Shown: positions 22,552 through 33,339 of the stretch, in pieces
How the letters are laid out: every line of letters begins with the position of its first letter
How positions within the stretch are numbered: the first letter of the stretch is position 1
Source of the DNA: Symbiodinium sp. CCMP2592
Taxonomy: Eukaryota; Sar; Dinophyceae; Suessiales; Symbiodiniaceae
Reading direction: 5' to 3'
Assembly (NCBI GenBank): GCA_905221615.1
Contig: CAJNDT010005445.1
Location: forward strand, 1-64,000
DNA length: 64,000 nucleotides
Notes under the pieces: generated by a model
What the model saw: the letters and a program-made list of their open reading frames with translations, nothing else
Databases searched by the model: none
Told to the model about the DNA's origin: nothing
Position numbers and translations under genes: made by a program

Positions 22552-22891
22552 TTGTAGGGCTTCGGTGTTTCAGCGAGCTTAGGGTTTAGGGCCTTAGGGT
22601 TTTCGGCTTTCGGCTTCGAGCTCAGGAGCCTTTGCAAAAGGTCTTGTAGACACGTCGAGTCACACATGTCTTGCAGAGGTGGTCTGTACACTGCCTGGAT
22701 TTCGATCATGAGGACCCCTTGACAAATCGGCTGTGCCCCAGAAGCTCACTGTTGAAGTCCTAAAGCTTTGGCATTCATGTGTGAGCATGCTCATCATGTC
22801 ATGCATACTGGTGAATGCATACGTACGTGCGTACATGCGCACATGCAGGTCAGAAATGGGTGTGAGTCGTTTGGGCTTAAGAGATTTTCAG

Positions 22892-22926
22892 ACAGAAGCC
22901 TCTGCAATTTTCTCGCCGCTGCTGCC
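22892..22926 (+). promoter_or_regulatory. Possible trans-splice acceptor and 5' UTR of the light-harvesting gene
   Basis: GAGATTTTCAG ends at 22891, 35 nt before the chosen ATG, and fits a spliced-leader acceptor site. No branch point was tested, so this is inference from position and pyrimidine content. Confidence 0.35.
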
Positions 22927-25071
22927 ATGCCGACTGTGCAGTCACGCTTCGCAGCAGCAGGCCTCGTCGTCGGCCTTGCCGCCTCTGCTAGCGCTTTCGT
23001 CGCGCCTTCTGCTGGCCGCTCAGGGAGCCAGCTGAGGAAAAGTGCGGCCTCCACGGCTCCTGTTCGAACATCCGTTGCTCAGCAGAAAACCGGGAACGGC
23101 TTGGCTACACTCGCTGTTCTGGGCGCCGGCTTGGCCGCCGTGCGTGGATCCCGTACACAGGTCAACGTAGCTGTGATCGAGGCTCCTGAGCCGCCACTCT
23201 TCCAGCCTTCCGAGCAGTTCGGTGCCACCGAACCTCTTGGATTCTTTGATCCGCTCGGGTTCACGAATGTGGGTGACGAGAAGGGCTTTAGGAAGCTGCG
23301 CGTCTCCGAGATCAAACATGGTAGAGTAGCGATGATGGCTTCGATTGGACTTGTCGCACAGCATTTCGTCAAGTTCCCCTTCTTCGAGAATGCTCCCGCT
23401 GGCTTCTCCATCATGGACAAGGGCGAGGGCGTGCTAGGCTTCTTCGGCATCTTCCTCGCTTGCGCCCCGCTGGAGCTGTGGTGGAGGGAGAACCCTGAGA
23501 AGGAGGGGTTCTTATTTTAATTGTTTATCGTTGTGGTTTCTTTTCGTTGATCCTAATGTCTTTCTTCTGATCCAGGAGCCGGGAAACTACGGCGATCCGT
23601 TCGGCGTGAACATGTACAACGACGAGATGAGGATGAAGGAGCTCAACAACGGGCGCATGGCCATGATCTCGGTTCTCGGAATCTTCGCAGCAGAGATGGC
23701 CACCGGCAAGGACGCCATGCAGCAGTTCGGGCTTTCCGCCATCGCTGGTGCCCGTGTCTCCACTTCCTCCAGCCGCTTTGCAGGATCCACCTCTTCCAGA
23801 GTCGTGGCTCAGCAGCGCGTGGTGCGAAGGGCTGAGGCCGTGATTCAGGAAGATGCGCCGCCACTCTTCCAGCCTTCCGAGCAGTTCGGTGCCGCCGAAC
23901 CTCTTGGATTCTTTGATCCGCTCGGGTTCACGAATGTGGGCGACGAGAAGGGCTTTAGGAAGCTGCGCGTCTCCGAGATCAAACATGGTAGAGTAGCGAT
24001 GATGGCTTCGATTGGACTTGTCGCACAGCATTTCGTCAAGTTCCCCTTCTTCGAGAATGCTCCCGCTGGCTTCTCCATCATGGACAAGGGCGAGGGCGTG
24101 CTAGGCTTCTTCGGCATCTTCCTCGCTTGCGCCCCGCTGGAGCTGTGGTGGAGGGAGAACCCTGAGAAGGAGGGGTTCTTATTTTAATTGTTTATCGTTG
24201 TGGTTTCTTTTCGTTGATCCTAATGTCTTTCTTCTGATCCAGGAGCCGGGAAACTACGGCGATCCGTTCGGCGTGAACATGTACAATGACGAGATGAGGA
24301 TGAAGGAGCTCAACAACGGGCGCATGGCCATGATCTCGGTTCTCGGAATCTTCGCAGCAGAGATGGCCACCGGCAAGGACGCCATGCAGCAGTTCGGGCT
24401 TTCCGCCATCGCTGGTGCCCGTGTCTCCACTTCCTCCAGCCGCTTTGCAGGATCCACCTCTTCCAGAGTCGTGGCTCAGCAGCGCGTGGTGCGAAGGGCT
24501 GAGGCCGTGATTCAGGAAGATGCGCCGCCACTCTTCCAGCCTTCCGAGCAGTTCGGTGCCGCCGAACCTCTTGGATTCTTTGATCCGCTCGGGTTCACGA
24601 ATGTGGGCGACGAGAAGGGCTTTAGGAAGCTGCGCGTCTCCGAGATCAAACATGGTAGAGTAGCGATGATGGCTTCGATTGGACTTGTTGCACAGCATTT
24701 CGTCAAGTTCCCCTTCTTCGAGAATGCTCCCGCTGGCTTCTCCATCATGGACAAGGGCGAGGGCGTGCTAGGCTTCTTCGGCATCTTCCTCGCTTGCGCC
24801 CCGCTGGAGCTGTGGTGGAGGGAGAACCCTGAGAAGGAGGGGTTCTTATTTTAATTGTTCATCGTTGTGGTTTCTTTTCGTTGATCCTAATGTCTTTCTT
24901 TTGATCCAGGAGCCGGGAAACTACGGCGATCCGTTCGGCGTGAACATGTACAATGACGAGATGAGGATGAAGGAGCTCAACAACGGGCGCATGGCCATGA
25001 TCTCGGTTCTCGGAATCTTCGCAGCAGAGATGGCCACCGGCAAGGACGCCATGCAGCAGTTCGGGCTTTAG
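22927..25071 (+). CDS. Chlorophyll a/c light-harvesting polyprotein (four exons, three units)
   Basis: Exons 22927-23502, 23576-24169, 24243-24836 and 24910-25071 join to about 641 residues. The start MPTVQSRFAAAGLVV was chosen because it opens a hydrophobic, Ala-rich targeting leader ending near ASAFVAPSAG; longer upstream reading gives only low-complexity text. Each unit has the LHC layout: helix 1 with EIKHGRVAMMASIG, helix 2 (GFFGIFLACAPLELWW), and after the intron helix 3 with ELNNGRMAMISVLG. E and R/N/H residues in these motifs bind chlorophyll and pair helices in this family. Units are joined by Ser/Ala-rich linkers (FGLSAIAGARVSTSSS to VIQEDAPPLF), presumably cleaved to separate ~20-kDa antenna proteins in the thylakoid. 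Polyprotein LHCs are known in dinoflagellates and euglenids. The last exon stops directly after FGL. Confidence 0.93.
23503..23575 (+). other. LHC intron 1 (73 nt, GA-AG)
   Basis: The donor is AAG|GAGGGG and the acceptor GATCCAG|GAG. Joining gives NPEKEPGNYGDPF, the expected family sequence. Unspliced, the frame meets a TAA after EGFLF. Because GAG occurs on both sides the edge could shift by three bases, but no placement gives a GT donor. Confidence 0.85.
24170..24242 (+). other. LHC intron 2 (73 nt, GA-AG)
   Basis: Same site, length and apparently identical sequence as intron 1. Confidence 0.85.
24837..24909 (+). other. LHC intron 3 (73 nt, GA-AG)
   Basis: Same site and length as introns 1 and 2, with two visible changes (TTCATCG for TTTATCG and TTTTGATCC for TTCTGATCC). 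Confidence 0.85.
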
Positions 25072-25388
25072 ACACCTCTTTTTCCTGCCAAGCCGTCTCC
25101 CGCAGGCGCACAAACGTAGTTTCATCAGCCCTTTCGGTCCTTGTGGAAAGCAAGTTGACCCTACAGTTCCAGATTGTCGATTCGCGCTGTGCATTTCTGG
25201 CGCCCCCTCGTTTCCAAATCCGTTTCCTAGATCGTGGACAAGCTCCAGATGATTCAAACCAGGATGTGCCGACCGATGCAGGAAAAAAGAGTCGTGCAGC
25301 TTGTATTTGGCTGGTTTCAGTTGAAAGCCGGCTGGCTAGCAGCTGTGCAGAGTGAGGCGCATGGTTCAAGATGTCTGGAAGGCCGCTT
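25072..25388. other. Downstream flank of LHC gene
   Basis: No gene seen. The plus-strand frame at 25143-25355 has no recognisable motif and may be 3' UTR read-through. Confidence 0.4.
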
Positions 25389-25496
25389 GGGTACTGCCCC
25401 CACTCAGTAACAGTTGGATAATATTCATAATATAGAGATATCAGGACCTTAATAGTAGCCCTACTATGGATTGTTACTGTATGGGGGCCGTACCCG
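25389..25496. repeat. Imperfect fold-back element (family O)
   Basis: The left arm GGGTACTGCCCCCA and the right arm TGGGGGCCGTACCC pair, with AGTAACAG/TTACTGT inside. Single copy in this window. Confidence 0.6.
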
Positions 25497-25565
25497 AGGA
25501 AGGCCCATGTTCCGAGCCTTCATATCGCAAACATGGGATCCTCTTTTGTGTGCTGTTTACAAAGA

Positions 25566-25674
25566 CCCAGAGCCTCCAAAACCCCTTAATTAAGGAATAT
25601 ACCTTAAGTTATATTTGGGATCCTATTATAACTTAAGGTATATTCCGTGATTACGGGGTTTTGGAGGCTCTGGG
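25566..25674. mobile_element. Family B fold-back element, 109 bp
   Basis: CCCAGAGCCTCCAAAACCCC pairs perfectly with the right end GGGGTTTTGGAGGCTCTGGG. The inner stem includes AAGGAATATACCTTAAGT. Same length as the copies at 35611 and 55953, although their outer arms differ in sequence. Confidence 0.85.
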
Positions 25675-25845
25675 GAGTCTCACCGACAGTGGAGAGACTG
25701 GTTCAGTTGCTGCTGCACGTTGTAAGCTCTGTGAGTCGATGGGGGTCTTCAGCCCTCAGCGAATATAGGGGCGTAATCGTTACCCACAGTATTCTTCCGG
25801 CTTCAGTACTCATTATCACGTAATGTGCGCAAAATCTCGAAGGAT

Positions 25846-25935
25846 TCCTATCTATCTATCTATCTACCTATCTATGTATCTATCTGTCTGTCTATCTATC
25901 TATCAATCAAGCTATCTATCTCCCTCTCTATCCCC

Positions 25936-25982
<47 letters not shown>

Positions 25983-26130
25983 CACATACATATATATATA
26001 TATGCACACATACACATGATTATCTATGCATGCATACAGACATACAAACATACATACATACATGCATCTACATATGAATATATATATATATATATATATA
26101 TATCTATATATATATATGTATATACACATG
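25846..26130. repeat. Microsatellites (CTAT)n and (TA)n
   Basis: CTAT/CTGT tetranucleotide repeats at about 25846-25935, then (TA)n at about 25937-25981, mixed CATA repeats, and a second (TA)n at about 26076-26125. The Tyr/Ile-rich open frames here are translation of repeats, not genes. Confidence 0.95.
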
Positions 26131-27187
26131 TTCTACGCGAAGCCCTGAACTCAAAGTCCGATGCTCCCGAAACGCAGCACCCTGGACTCTGAACAATCTC
26201 AGACACACCCTAGATATCGATTTGGGATAGTTCTCAATTCCCCCGAACTTGTTGTGTCAGATAGAGCCTGAATTATGAATAGTTGTTGAGACTGTTGAAA
26301 TTGACATCTAGTAAACGTGAAGCAGAGCCTCAACAGTACCTCTTACAGAAACCTTGTAGAACACGGGCTTTCAGCATCATGCTGCAAGCCGCCTGAAGCC
26401 CCTTATCTAGTGTAGGTTTAGTTTTTAGGGTTTAGGGTTTAGGGTAGTGTAGGGTTTCTTGAAGGGTTTCTGTTTTTTTCGAGCGGTGCCTTAGAGGGGG
26501 CGATGCACCATCGGGATGGAGTTTATACTTAGATAGGTAGATCCGGTTGAACACGAGCTTTGTCACAAATTTGTTTAAGAGGGTTTTCTTTCATTCTATA
26601 CAACAGCTACCTAAACCGGGACCCAAACTATACACAGCAAAACCTAACCCGACCCCTAAACCCAAAACCTTCTTACTGACTCGTTGTACGAAGCCCCCCA
26701 TGCTCCAAGTGCGCGTGTCTTGTGCGGAGGTCGTTGTGTCCAAGGATTATAGCCTGCAGGCGCGGGCAGCCCAATCGTGTAGAGTTTCGGGTTTTCGGGG
26801 ATTTGAACCCAAAGCTCTATGACCTGCACGTTGTATTCTTCTCCCTAAATTCTAAAGGCTGGACCCCCAAGCCATCGAGAACACTGCCTAAGGATTCCAA
26901 CCATTTTTCGGACGTCCTGGGGAAGGGTTCCAAGCGTTGGGTTTGGGGTTTAGGTTGGTTGTTTCTGCGTAGTACTGAACCCATGCCCTACGCTCTAAGT
27001 TTCGGCGGTTGGTGGGGCTAATTGTGAACTCTGAAACCGCGTCCCATCGTTTAGGATCTTCAAACGGGGTTGCCTATGTTTTGAAACTTTCACGTGCGTA
27101 CGCAGAGACCCGAATGTAGTTGTTCTCGGTCGTTGCATTGCTTTCTCTGAGCAGCTTCGCAAGTATTCGACGGCGTACCAAGTGCCA

Positions 27188-27288
27188 CTACGGTTGATGA
27201 TATCAATCCTGCATTATAATGCCCTGGACTATGAGAATTGCGGTCGATAGCTCATTTGTGTAATGCCGGGTCAATATCATCAAAAGTA
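27188..27288. mobile_element. Family D fold-back element, diverged
   Basis: Starts CTACGGTTGATGATAT, ends ATATCATCAAAAGTA, with CCTGCATTA/TAATGCCGG inside. A less well paired relative of 19774-19880. Confidence 0.7.
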
Positions 27289-27510
27289 TGTCGCCAGAAC
27301 TGCAACCATCGCTGGAAATAGTCTGTCTCGCAATATTTTCTGCATAGCTTCTGCTCGAAGCTTCTTGGCAGCTTGTCACATTAACCTTGAACCCTAAACT
27401 CCGTAAACTGTAAACACTAAACCCCTACACCAGCTCTCCGCACTCAACGTTAAGCTCCCAGCAGAGCGTTCAAGTGCCTCAGAACACCCGTGAGCCTTCA
27501 GTTTCAATTT

Positions 27511-27613
27511 GGGAGTTTCCGAAAATGGGGACCCTAATATGGTACCCTAAAGAGTAGGATCCTGATTATAAGGACCCCCAAAATAAAGGAACCCCTAGTT
27601 TTCGGAAACTCCC
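27511..27613. mobile_element. Family G fold-back element, 103 bp
   Basis: GGGAGTTTCCGAAAA pairs with the right end TTTTCGGAAACTCCC. The inner part GGGGACCC/GGACCCCC is less well paired. Single copy here. Confidence 0.75.
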
Positions 27614-27716
27614 ATTTGGGTTGTTCATCTTTGAGGCTCTGGCTTCGGAGAGTTGGGATGGGGAGCTAGCACTGCAAAGCTCCTCTGCCCAGGGTTTACC
27701 GGAATGTCGACGGTTC

Positions 27717-27842
27717 CACCCTAAACCCTAAACCCTAAACCCTAAACCCTAAACCCTAAAACCCTAAACCCTAAACCCTAAGCCCTAAACCCTAAAACCC
27801 TAAACCCTAAACCCTAAACCCTAAAACCCTAAACCCTAAATC
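27717..27842. repeat. Interstitial telomere-type array (CCCTAAA)n
   Basis: About 17 near-perfect CCCTAAA units, some with an extra A (CCCTAAAA). TTTAGGG is the plant-type telomere repeat also used by dinoflagellates. Being internal, it is an interstitial telomeric sequence. Confidence 0.93.
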
Positions 27843-28326
27843 GCCTTAGGCCGTGCAGTTCGTCCAGATTCCGAAACTTCGAGTCCCTAAACCCTTGTAC
27901 CCTCAACCCTCATGGAACCTTAAATCCTAAACCCATAACCCTGGTAGAATCTTAAATTCTAAACCAATGACCCTGATAGAACCTTGAACCGCAAACCATT
28001 ACCCTAAACCCTGAACCCTTACAGAACCCTAAACCCTAAACCCCTCACAGAGGGCCACTGCAAGTTCGTGATGTGCCGAAGGGTCTGGTTGGGGCCTCCC
28101 ACACCGGTGGGTTTCGCCGACCTTAACTGCCAGGCGGAAAAAGGTGCTCAAAAAAAAACTTTCACAGAACTCTTAGACCTTTCGAGGTCTCCTACAAGAA
28201 CCCTCATAGAACCTTAAACCCTACACCCTAAATTCTAAGCCCTCAAAGAACTCTTCAGACCTGCCGAGCTCTCCTCTAATGCCTTAATCTCTAAACCCTA
28301 AACCGCTATAGAACCCTTTAGACCTG

Positions 28327-28449
28327 CCCAGACCCTCTTTGGAGGATCCAAAAAGTAGATCCCTCAATGGGGGTTCCTAGAAAGTACCCTTAGTAGTATA
28401 GGGCCCCAAATTAGGGGATGTACTTTCTAGATCCTCCCGGGGGTCTGGG
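28327..28449. mobile_element. Family H fold-back element, 123 bp
   Basis: CCCAGACCC at the left pairs with GGGTCTGGG at the right; next in, GGAGGATC pairs with GATCCTCC and AGAAAGTA with TACTTTCT. It shares the CCCAGA terminal hexamer with family B. Confidence 0.75.
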
Positions 28450-28460
28450 TGTCGAGGTAG

Positions 28461-28555
28461 AGCCCAGTGCCCCTTAATTTCGGAATATGGCTTAAATAAT
28501 ATATAAGGCTTCATGTTATGATTTAGGCTATATTCCTTAAGTAGGGTACTGGGCT
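28461..28555. mobile_element. Family B-like fold-back element, 95 bp
   Basis: AGCCCAGT...ACTGGGCT ends with an inner CCCCTTAATTTCGGAATAT/ATATTCCTTAAG stem and AAGGCTTCATGTTATG centre, close to the copy at 55953. Confidence 0.7.
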
Positions 28556-28727
28556 CTAAACCCTAAAGGATCCCTTTAAGGAGCCCTACTAAGCCCCAAA
28601 CTAGGGGATCTACTTTCTAGATCCTCTCGAGGTCTCCTTGGCGGGAGATGTCTGCCATGTCCTCGGCCGCTCGGGGGGATCCTTACAGCTGGCTGCAGGG
28701 CAGGCGCCCGGAGGGATTTCATCAAGC

Positions 28728-29000
28728 TTTTAGGGGCTCCTTTCAAGGCATTTACAAGGGTTTGAGGGGTTCCTTTCAAGGGATCTACAAGGGTTTGAGG
28801 GGTTCCTTTCAAGGGATCTATAAGCGTTTGAGGGGTTCCTTTCAAGGGGTCTATAAGGGTTTGAGGGGTTCCTTGAAAGGGATCTAGAAGGGTTCTAGGG
28901 GTTCCTTTCAAGGGATCTGTAAGGGTTTTAGGTGTGCCTTTGAACGGGTCTATAGGGGTTTTAAGGGTTCCTTTGAAGGGGTCAAAAAGGGTTGCAGGGG
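28728..29000. repeat. 39-bp tandem repeat
   Basis: About six units of GGGGTTCCTTTCAAGGGATC plus a TATAAGGGTTTGA tail. Because 39 is a multiple of three the frame at 28648-28887 stays open and reads a 13-residue repeat (GSFQGIYKGLR-like); I do not consider it a gene. Confidence 0.88.
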
Positions 29001-31530
29001 GTTCTAGAAGGGTTCCTTTGAAGGTTTTTAAGGTTTAGGGTTTAGGGGTTTAGGGTTTAAATTTTCTTTGGGCGTTCCTTTCAGGGCTCCTTTGAGGGCT
29101 CCTTTGAGGGCTGCTTTAAGGGATCCTGTTAAGGGTCTCCTTCAAAGGGATCTCTGAGGGATGTATAAGGGTAGCATTAAAGGGTTCAATCAAAGGGTTC
29201 CTTTTTTTCGGGTTCCTCTAAGGGGGTTTGGGGTGCCAGGATTAGGGTTCAGGGTCTAGGATGTATTTACGGTTTGGGATTTAGGGTTTAAGTTTAGGGT
29301 TCAGGGTTTAGGGTTTAGGGTCAAAAAACCCTAAACCCAACAACCCCTTCAGGTTTTGGGTTTAGGCCTGCCAAACGAGACAGCTGAGGGCTTTGGGCCG
29401 TGTTCAGGGATTCAATTGCTTTTAAGCTTTTGGGCATAGGGTTTAGAGGTATGGGACTTGGAGTTTAATTCAAGTCTTTAGGGTTTCCCAGAGAGCTCCA
29501 AAGCCCGTTAACATAGAGGAATCCTCCTTACATTGAAACTGGAGGTTTGGTGTCTTCGCAGGTGCATTGCGTACTGGGTTTGTCTCTAGAATCTAGAATC
29601 GGCTCCACAGTACCGCTGAATCTACAAGGCCGATAGGCTTGAGGGTCGGGATTTCAGGGACTTGCTTCTTGTTCCAATTCGGTTTCCGGGTTTTGGAATT
29701 CAAGGTTCGGGGCCTTTAGACGATTAGCTGAAGGGATGAAGGGTCAGGATCTTCAAGAGGGCTGCGGCTCGACGGAAGCCATATCGCGATTGCTGCCAGT
29801 TTGCCCTGCAATCCAAACTCCCAAGCCCTAAAAGTATATTATAGTACCCTTGTACTATCCCTTATAGACCCCTTGAAAAGGAACCCTATTCCAATTATTA
29901 AGGCCCCTAAAAGCTTAAGAAGGGGCCCTCAACCCCCAAGACCCTCAGAAGCTCGAAGCCCAAAACTCCAAAAGTCTGAGCGCCCCAGCCCTACCCCCAA
30001 ATATAAAGCCCTAATAGAACCCTTATAGAACCCTTATAGAACCCTTGTAGATCCCTTTAAGGGAACCCTGAATCCGGGTCTAGGGTTTAGGGGGCCCTTT
30101 GACCGCTTAAACCTCTAAACCCTCTGCCCTGGCCTTTAACTTAGAGCGGCTAGAGGCTCCATCTCCGGCGAGGACGTCGCTGCGCATCGACTCGATGCAG
30201 ACGGCACCTTGGTGGGGAGTCGGTGGTTGTGTCGGGTGCGTTGGGGGTGTAACGGGGGTTATTCTGAGCTTGGGTGTTAGAGCTTCAAGCGGTCAAAGGG
30301 CCCCCTAAACCCTAGACCCGGATTCAGGGTTCCCTTAAAGGGATCTACAAGGGTTCTACAAGGGTTCTATAAGGGTTCTATAAGGGTTCTATAAGGGCTT
30401 TATAAACCCTAAACCCTAAGCCCTAACAGGCTTTGGAAATCTGTTTTCGGCCGTGCAGTTTCCGGTTCCTCGGCTGTGCGCGGCTCTGATGGGGATCGGC
30501 AGTCTTCCGGTTTAGGGTTTAGGGTTTTGGGTTTTGGGTTTTGGGTTTTGGGTTTAGGGTTTGGTAAGTAGGTGTTTGGTGTCCGTAAGCTTTGATCTGA
30601 CCTACTTGCTAAGGGCCTCGCCCCGGAACCTTAAGCCGTCAACCCTACGCCCTACTCCCTAAACCTCAAAATCTCAAGCCTTACAAGCCGTCAACCTTCA
30701 GTCGTACAGCCTTGAAGCTTTAACACCTCTTCAGGGTCTAGGGTTTAGGTTATAGGCGTTATAGGGTTTAGGGTTTAGGGCCCAAACTGAATCCTTCAAG
30801 ATTTTGTTGGGCCAAGCAAAGAGGTGGCGTGGTAGCTTACAACAACGTTAAACCAGAAAACGCAGTACACAGGCCGTACAAGAACGCTTGCTGCTGCACA
30901 CATCTTGTACAAAACGCTTGCTGTTGCATTTCAAGTCATAGCGCTTTACTCAAGACCACCCTCAATCCCAAACCCTAGATTCTAAAGCCAAAAAACATCC
31001 TAAACCTTGAAATCCTACACCGTAAACCCAAAAACATGCAAACCTTGACTCCTAAACCCAAAACCGTCAATTGTAAAGCCATTGCTGAACACTTCAAGCA
31101 TGCGTTAACGGAATCCTCAAGGAACCCTTAAGGGATCCCATAAAGATCCCTTTAAAGGAACCCTAAACCCCAAACCTTAAACCTCCGTACAAAAACCTTG
31201 CAGGAACTCCAAAAGGTGTATAATCAAGGTAAATATACCTATAAACTTATGACCTTACTTACTAAGCCCCTTGACCCTTAAGTAGACCCTAAACCCTAAA
31301 CCCCTCTAGATCGTTTATAGAACCCTTTGAGCAGCTCCTTAAGGAACCCTTGCAGTTACTAAGTCCCCTGATCCTCCAAGCAAAAGGTGCAGAGGCTCGC
31401 CTCCGGCGGGCGGGCGGCGGCGCTGCCGCTCTTGGCGGCGGGGAAGCTGAAGGTGCCCCAAAGACTAAGGGTTTAGGGCTTTGGGGTTTAGGAGTTGTTT
31501 CAGGAGGTTAAACGGATCTGTATGTTAATG
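29001..31530. repeat. Gene-free region with telomere-like and AAGGGATC-type repeats
   Basis: Degenerate TTTAGGG/CCCTAAA and AGGGTTCTATAAGGG runs. Contains the large inverted repeat at 30003-30404. Partial family A arms lie at about 31215-31275 and 31350-31380. No supportable gene. Confidence 0.75.
30003..30404. repeat. Large inverted repeat, >100-bp arms
   Basis: The left arm (30003-30108) and right arm (30287-30404) are near-perfect complements, including GATCCCTTTAAGGGAACCC, CGGGTCTAGGGTTTAGG and GGCCCTTTGACCGCTT on the left. The 178-bp spacer is GC-rich and unlike its surroundings. The outer ends extend into TATAGAACCC repeats, so the edges are fuzzy. Confidence 0.9.
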
Positions 31531-31534
31531 TCCC

Positions 31535-31640
31535 TACTTGGAGGATCATGGGACTTAGTAGGTTATAAGTACCTTAATTTATCTATAAATATAGTTACCT
31601 CACTTATAACCCTGCTACAAAGTCCCATGACCCTTTCAGC
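31535..31640. mobile_element. Family A fold-back element, 106 bp
   Basis: Starts TACTTGGAGGATCATGGGAC and ends GTCCCATGACCCTTT. Shorter than the 124-bp norm through loss in the loop side of the left arm. Confidence 0.75.
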
Positions 31641-31649
31641 GGACGCGGA

Positions 31650-31808
31650 CCTTCCAAGATCCTTAGTTAAGGAATATGCCTTAAAGTGGATCGGATCACA
31701 AATATGATTTAAGGCATACTCCTTCATCAAGGAATATACCTTACATTATAAATAGGATCCGTAGCATAATATTTAAGGCATACTCCTGAATTGAGGGATT
31801 TTGGAAGG
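31650..31808. mobile_element. Double family B-like fold-back
   Basis: CCTTCCAAGATCC at the left pairs with GGATTTTGGAAGG at the right. Inside are two successive AAGGAATAT...ATACTCCTT hairpins, as if two elements were fused or one inserted in the other. Confidence 0.65.
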
Positions 31809-32224
31809 CGCTCTCAGCTCCGCTAACACAGGTTCCTGGGTCGGTTGAGAGTTTTTTAGCACAGGGTTTAGCGGTTTATGACTGTAGGGTTTTCGGGTTT
31901 AGGGTTTAGGTTTTGTGTTTTATGGTGGTGTTTTGGGGTTGTAGGGTTTTAGGCTTTTAGGGTTGTGGGTTTTTTCTTGCTTGGTGCTGTTCTTGGTTCA
32001 GTTGGATCTCCCAAGCTATGCGAGGAGTAGACGGCAGAATTAGGATTTCTCAAAGGGTCGGGTGTGAGTTTTGCGTAGGCAGGTGAGAAGTAGAGTTGCA
32101 ATGACTAGGGTCCGGAACGCTGCCAGCTACCAGAGCTGGACCTGTCGCAAGCTGAGAGCAGCGGTATTTGTGTTCATGTAGGGCGATCAGTTACCTGGCG
32201 ACTGGGTCTGATCTATTTAGGATG

Positions 32225-33200
32225 GTTACATGCCCTCTGCTTGTGAGCCTGCTCTCCCATTGCCCGCCACGCAGGCAACTGGAAGTCAGGTCATGACTGC
32301 CATGCGACCGCATTGTTACCTCAGTCATGTTGGCCTCAGCCTTTGCCTTGGTCAGCATATTCGGTATTTTCTTCACCACAGCAACCACAGGGGTCCCACG
32401 CACCCTTTAGGGGTTGGCTCACTCCCAGAGAGTGGTGCATCTTATGGTTCTATGTTTCTGAGCGGTACTCGTGGTGCTGTGCATGGAACTTTAGTGCCGC
32501 AACGGCACATTCCTTTCTGCCATCTCAGGTTCAGGTGCCCTGCTGGTCGGTCATCAACTGACTGCTTCCTTCTCGCCAGCAAGTTTTAAGGTTGCGCCTG
32601 CTGTCCTCTTTCAGGTGCCCGTTATGGCAGACAATCACTGTCAGCCTTTTCAAGAGCCAATTACGATCCATCCCTTGGAACCACCAACTCGTTTTCTCGT
32701 TATGGAACACTCCCAGCGAGTGTATCATCTTATGGTTTTTAGGTGTCCGTGCGGCCTTGTGTTGCTGCAATTGGGACGTTGACGCCGCAATGGCGCATTC
32801 TACCTCTTTACCTACATCAGGTCTTTAGGTGCCCTGCTGAGAGGTCAGCAACCGACTGCCTCCTTTTCGCCATAACTGGCTGAGGTCTCGCCTCTTGTCG
32901 TTTTCTTTCCTGTGCCCGTCAAGGCCGTTCCTCACGTGCCAACTACGGTCTACCCTTTGGAACTACCAGCTAGTTCTCTCGATACGGTGCACTCCCAGCG
33001 AGTGTTGCAATTTATGGTTTCATTTAGGTCTTCGTGCGGCCCTCGTGTCGCTGCACTTTGGATGTGGACGCCGCAACGGCGCATTCTAACTCTTTAAACC
33101 TATCTCAGCTCCTCAGGTGCCGTGCTGGGCGGTCAGCAACTGACTGCTTCTTATTCGCTAGAACTGGTTGAGGTCTCGCCTCCTGTTCATGGATATATGC
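32225..33200. repeat. Diverged ~285-300-bp tandem repeat (set T1)
   Basis: Three units share CACTCCCAGCGAGTGT (near 32410, 32708 and 32991), ATGGTTT, GCCGCAA(T/C)GGCGCATTC and GGTCAGCAAC(T/C)GACTGC blocks. Identity is clearly below that of the 2.75-kb satellite. The short open frames inside have no known motif. Confidence 0.75.
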
Positions 33201-33339
33201 TTTGGAGCCTCGATATGAAACAGGCCGCGGATGCCTGTCGAAGGGCAACTGCACCACTCAGTTTTCTATGGCCTCGTATTTCAGTTGCCTTACGGGCGGT
33301 CAACCTCTGACCACCTCCTTGCTTCTCAGTTGCCTTACG

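Larger units (their letters stand above)
15960..22891. repeat. Gene-free region of telomere-like repeats and fold-back elements
   Basis: No protein-like open frame is seen over almost 7 kb. The sequence is dominated by degenerate CCCTAAA/TTTAGGG units (clusters near 16500-16580, 18440-18530, 20520-20705 and 21850-22050), with short AGGGATCTATAAGGGTTCC-type runs and discrete palindromic elements listed separately. Confidence 0.8.
23503..24909 (+). repeat. 667-bp tandem unit of the LHC gene
   Basis: The unit, one intron plus one exon, repeats with a period of exactly 667 bp (acceptors at 23575, 24242 and 24909). The two full exons differ by only about two silent changes (GACGAG preceded by AAC or AAT; GTC or GTT before GCACAG). 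This indicates very recent duplication or ongoing gene conversion. Confidence 0.92.
26131..28320. repeat. Gene-free region with telomere-like repeats
   Basis: Degenerate CCCTAAA units throughout, with a purer run at about 27717-27842. No supportable gene. Fold-back elements at 27188 and 27511 are listed separately. Confidence 0.75.

Noticed and set aside
22768-22926. Longer N-terminus for the LHC polyprotein
   Set aside because: The extra 53 residues are His/Cys/Met-rich text from a CATG-repeat-like stretch, and the ATG at 22927 opens a proper targeting leader.
25825-26129. Tyr/Ile-rich open frames on both strands
   Set aside because: Read from (CTAT)n and (TA)n microsatellites.
26780-26815. 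GATTTGAACCC, a tRNA-like T-loop
   Set aside because: No acceptor complement or D-arm nearby; surrounded by telomere-like repeats.
28576-28911. Open frames with 13-residue repeats on both strands
   Set aside because: A 39-bp tandem repeat stays open by its length; both strands are equally open and no domain is visible.
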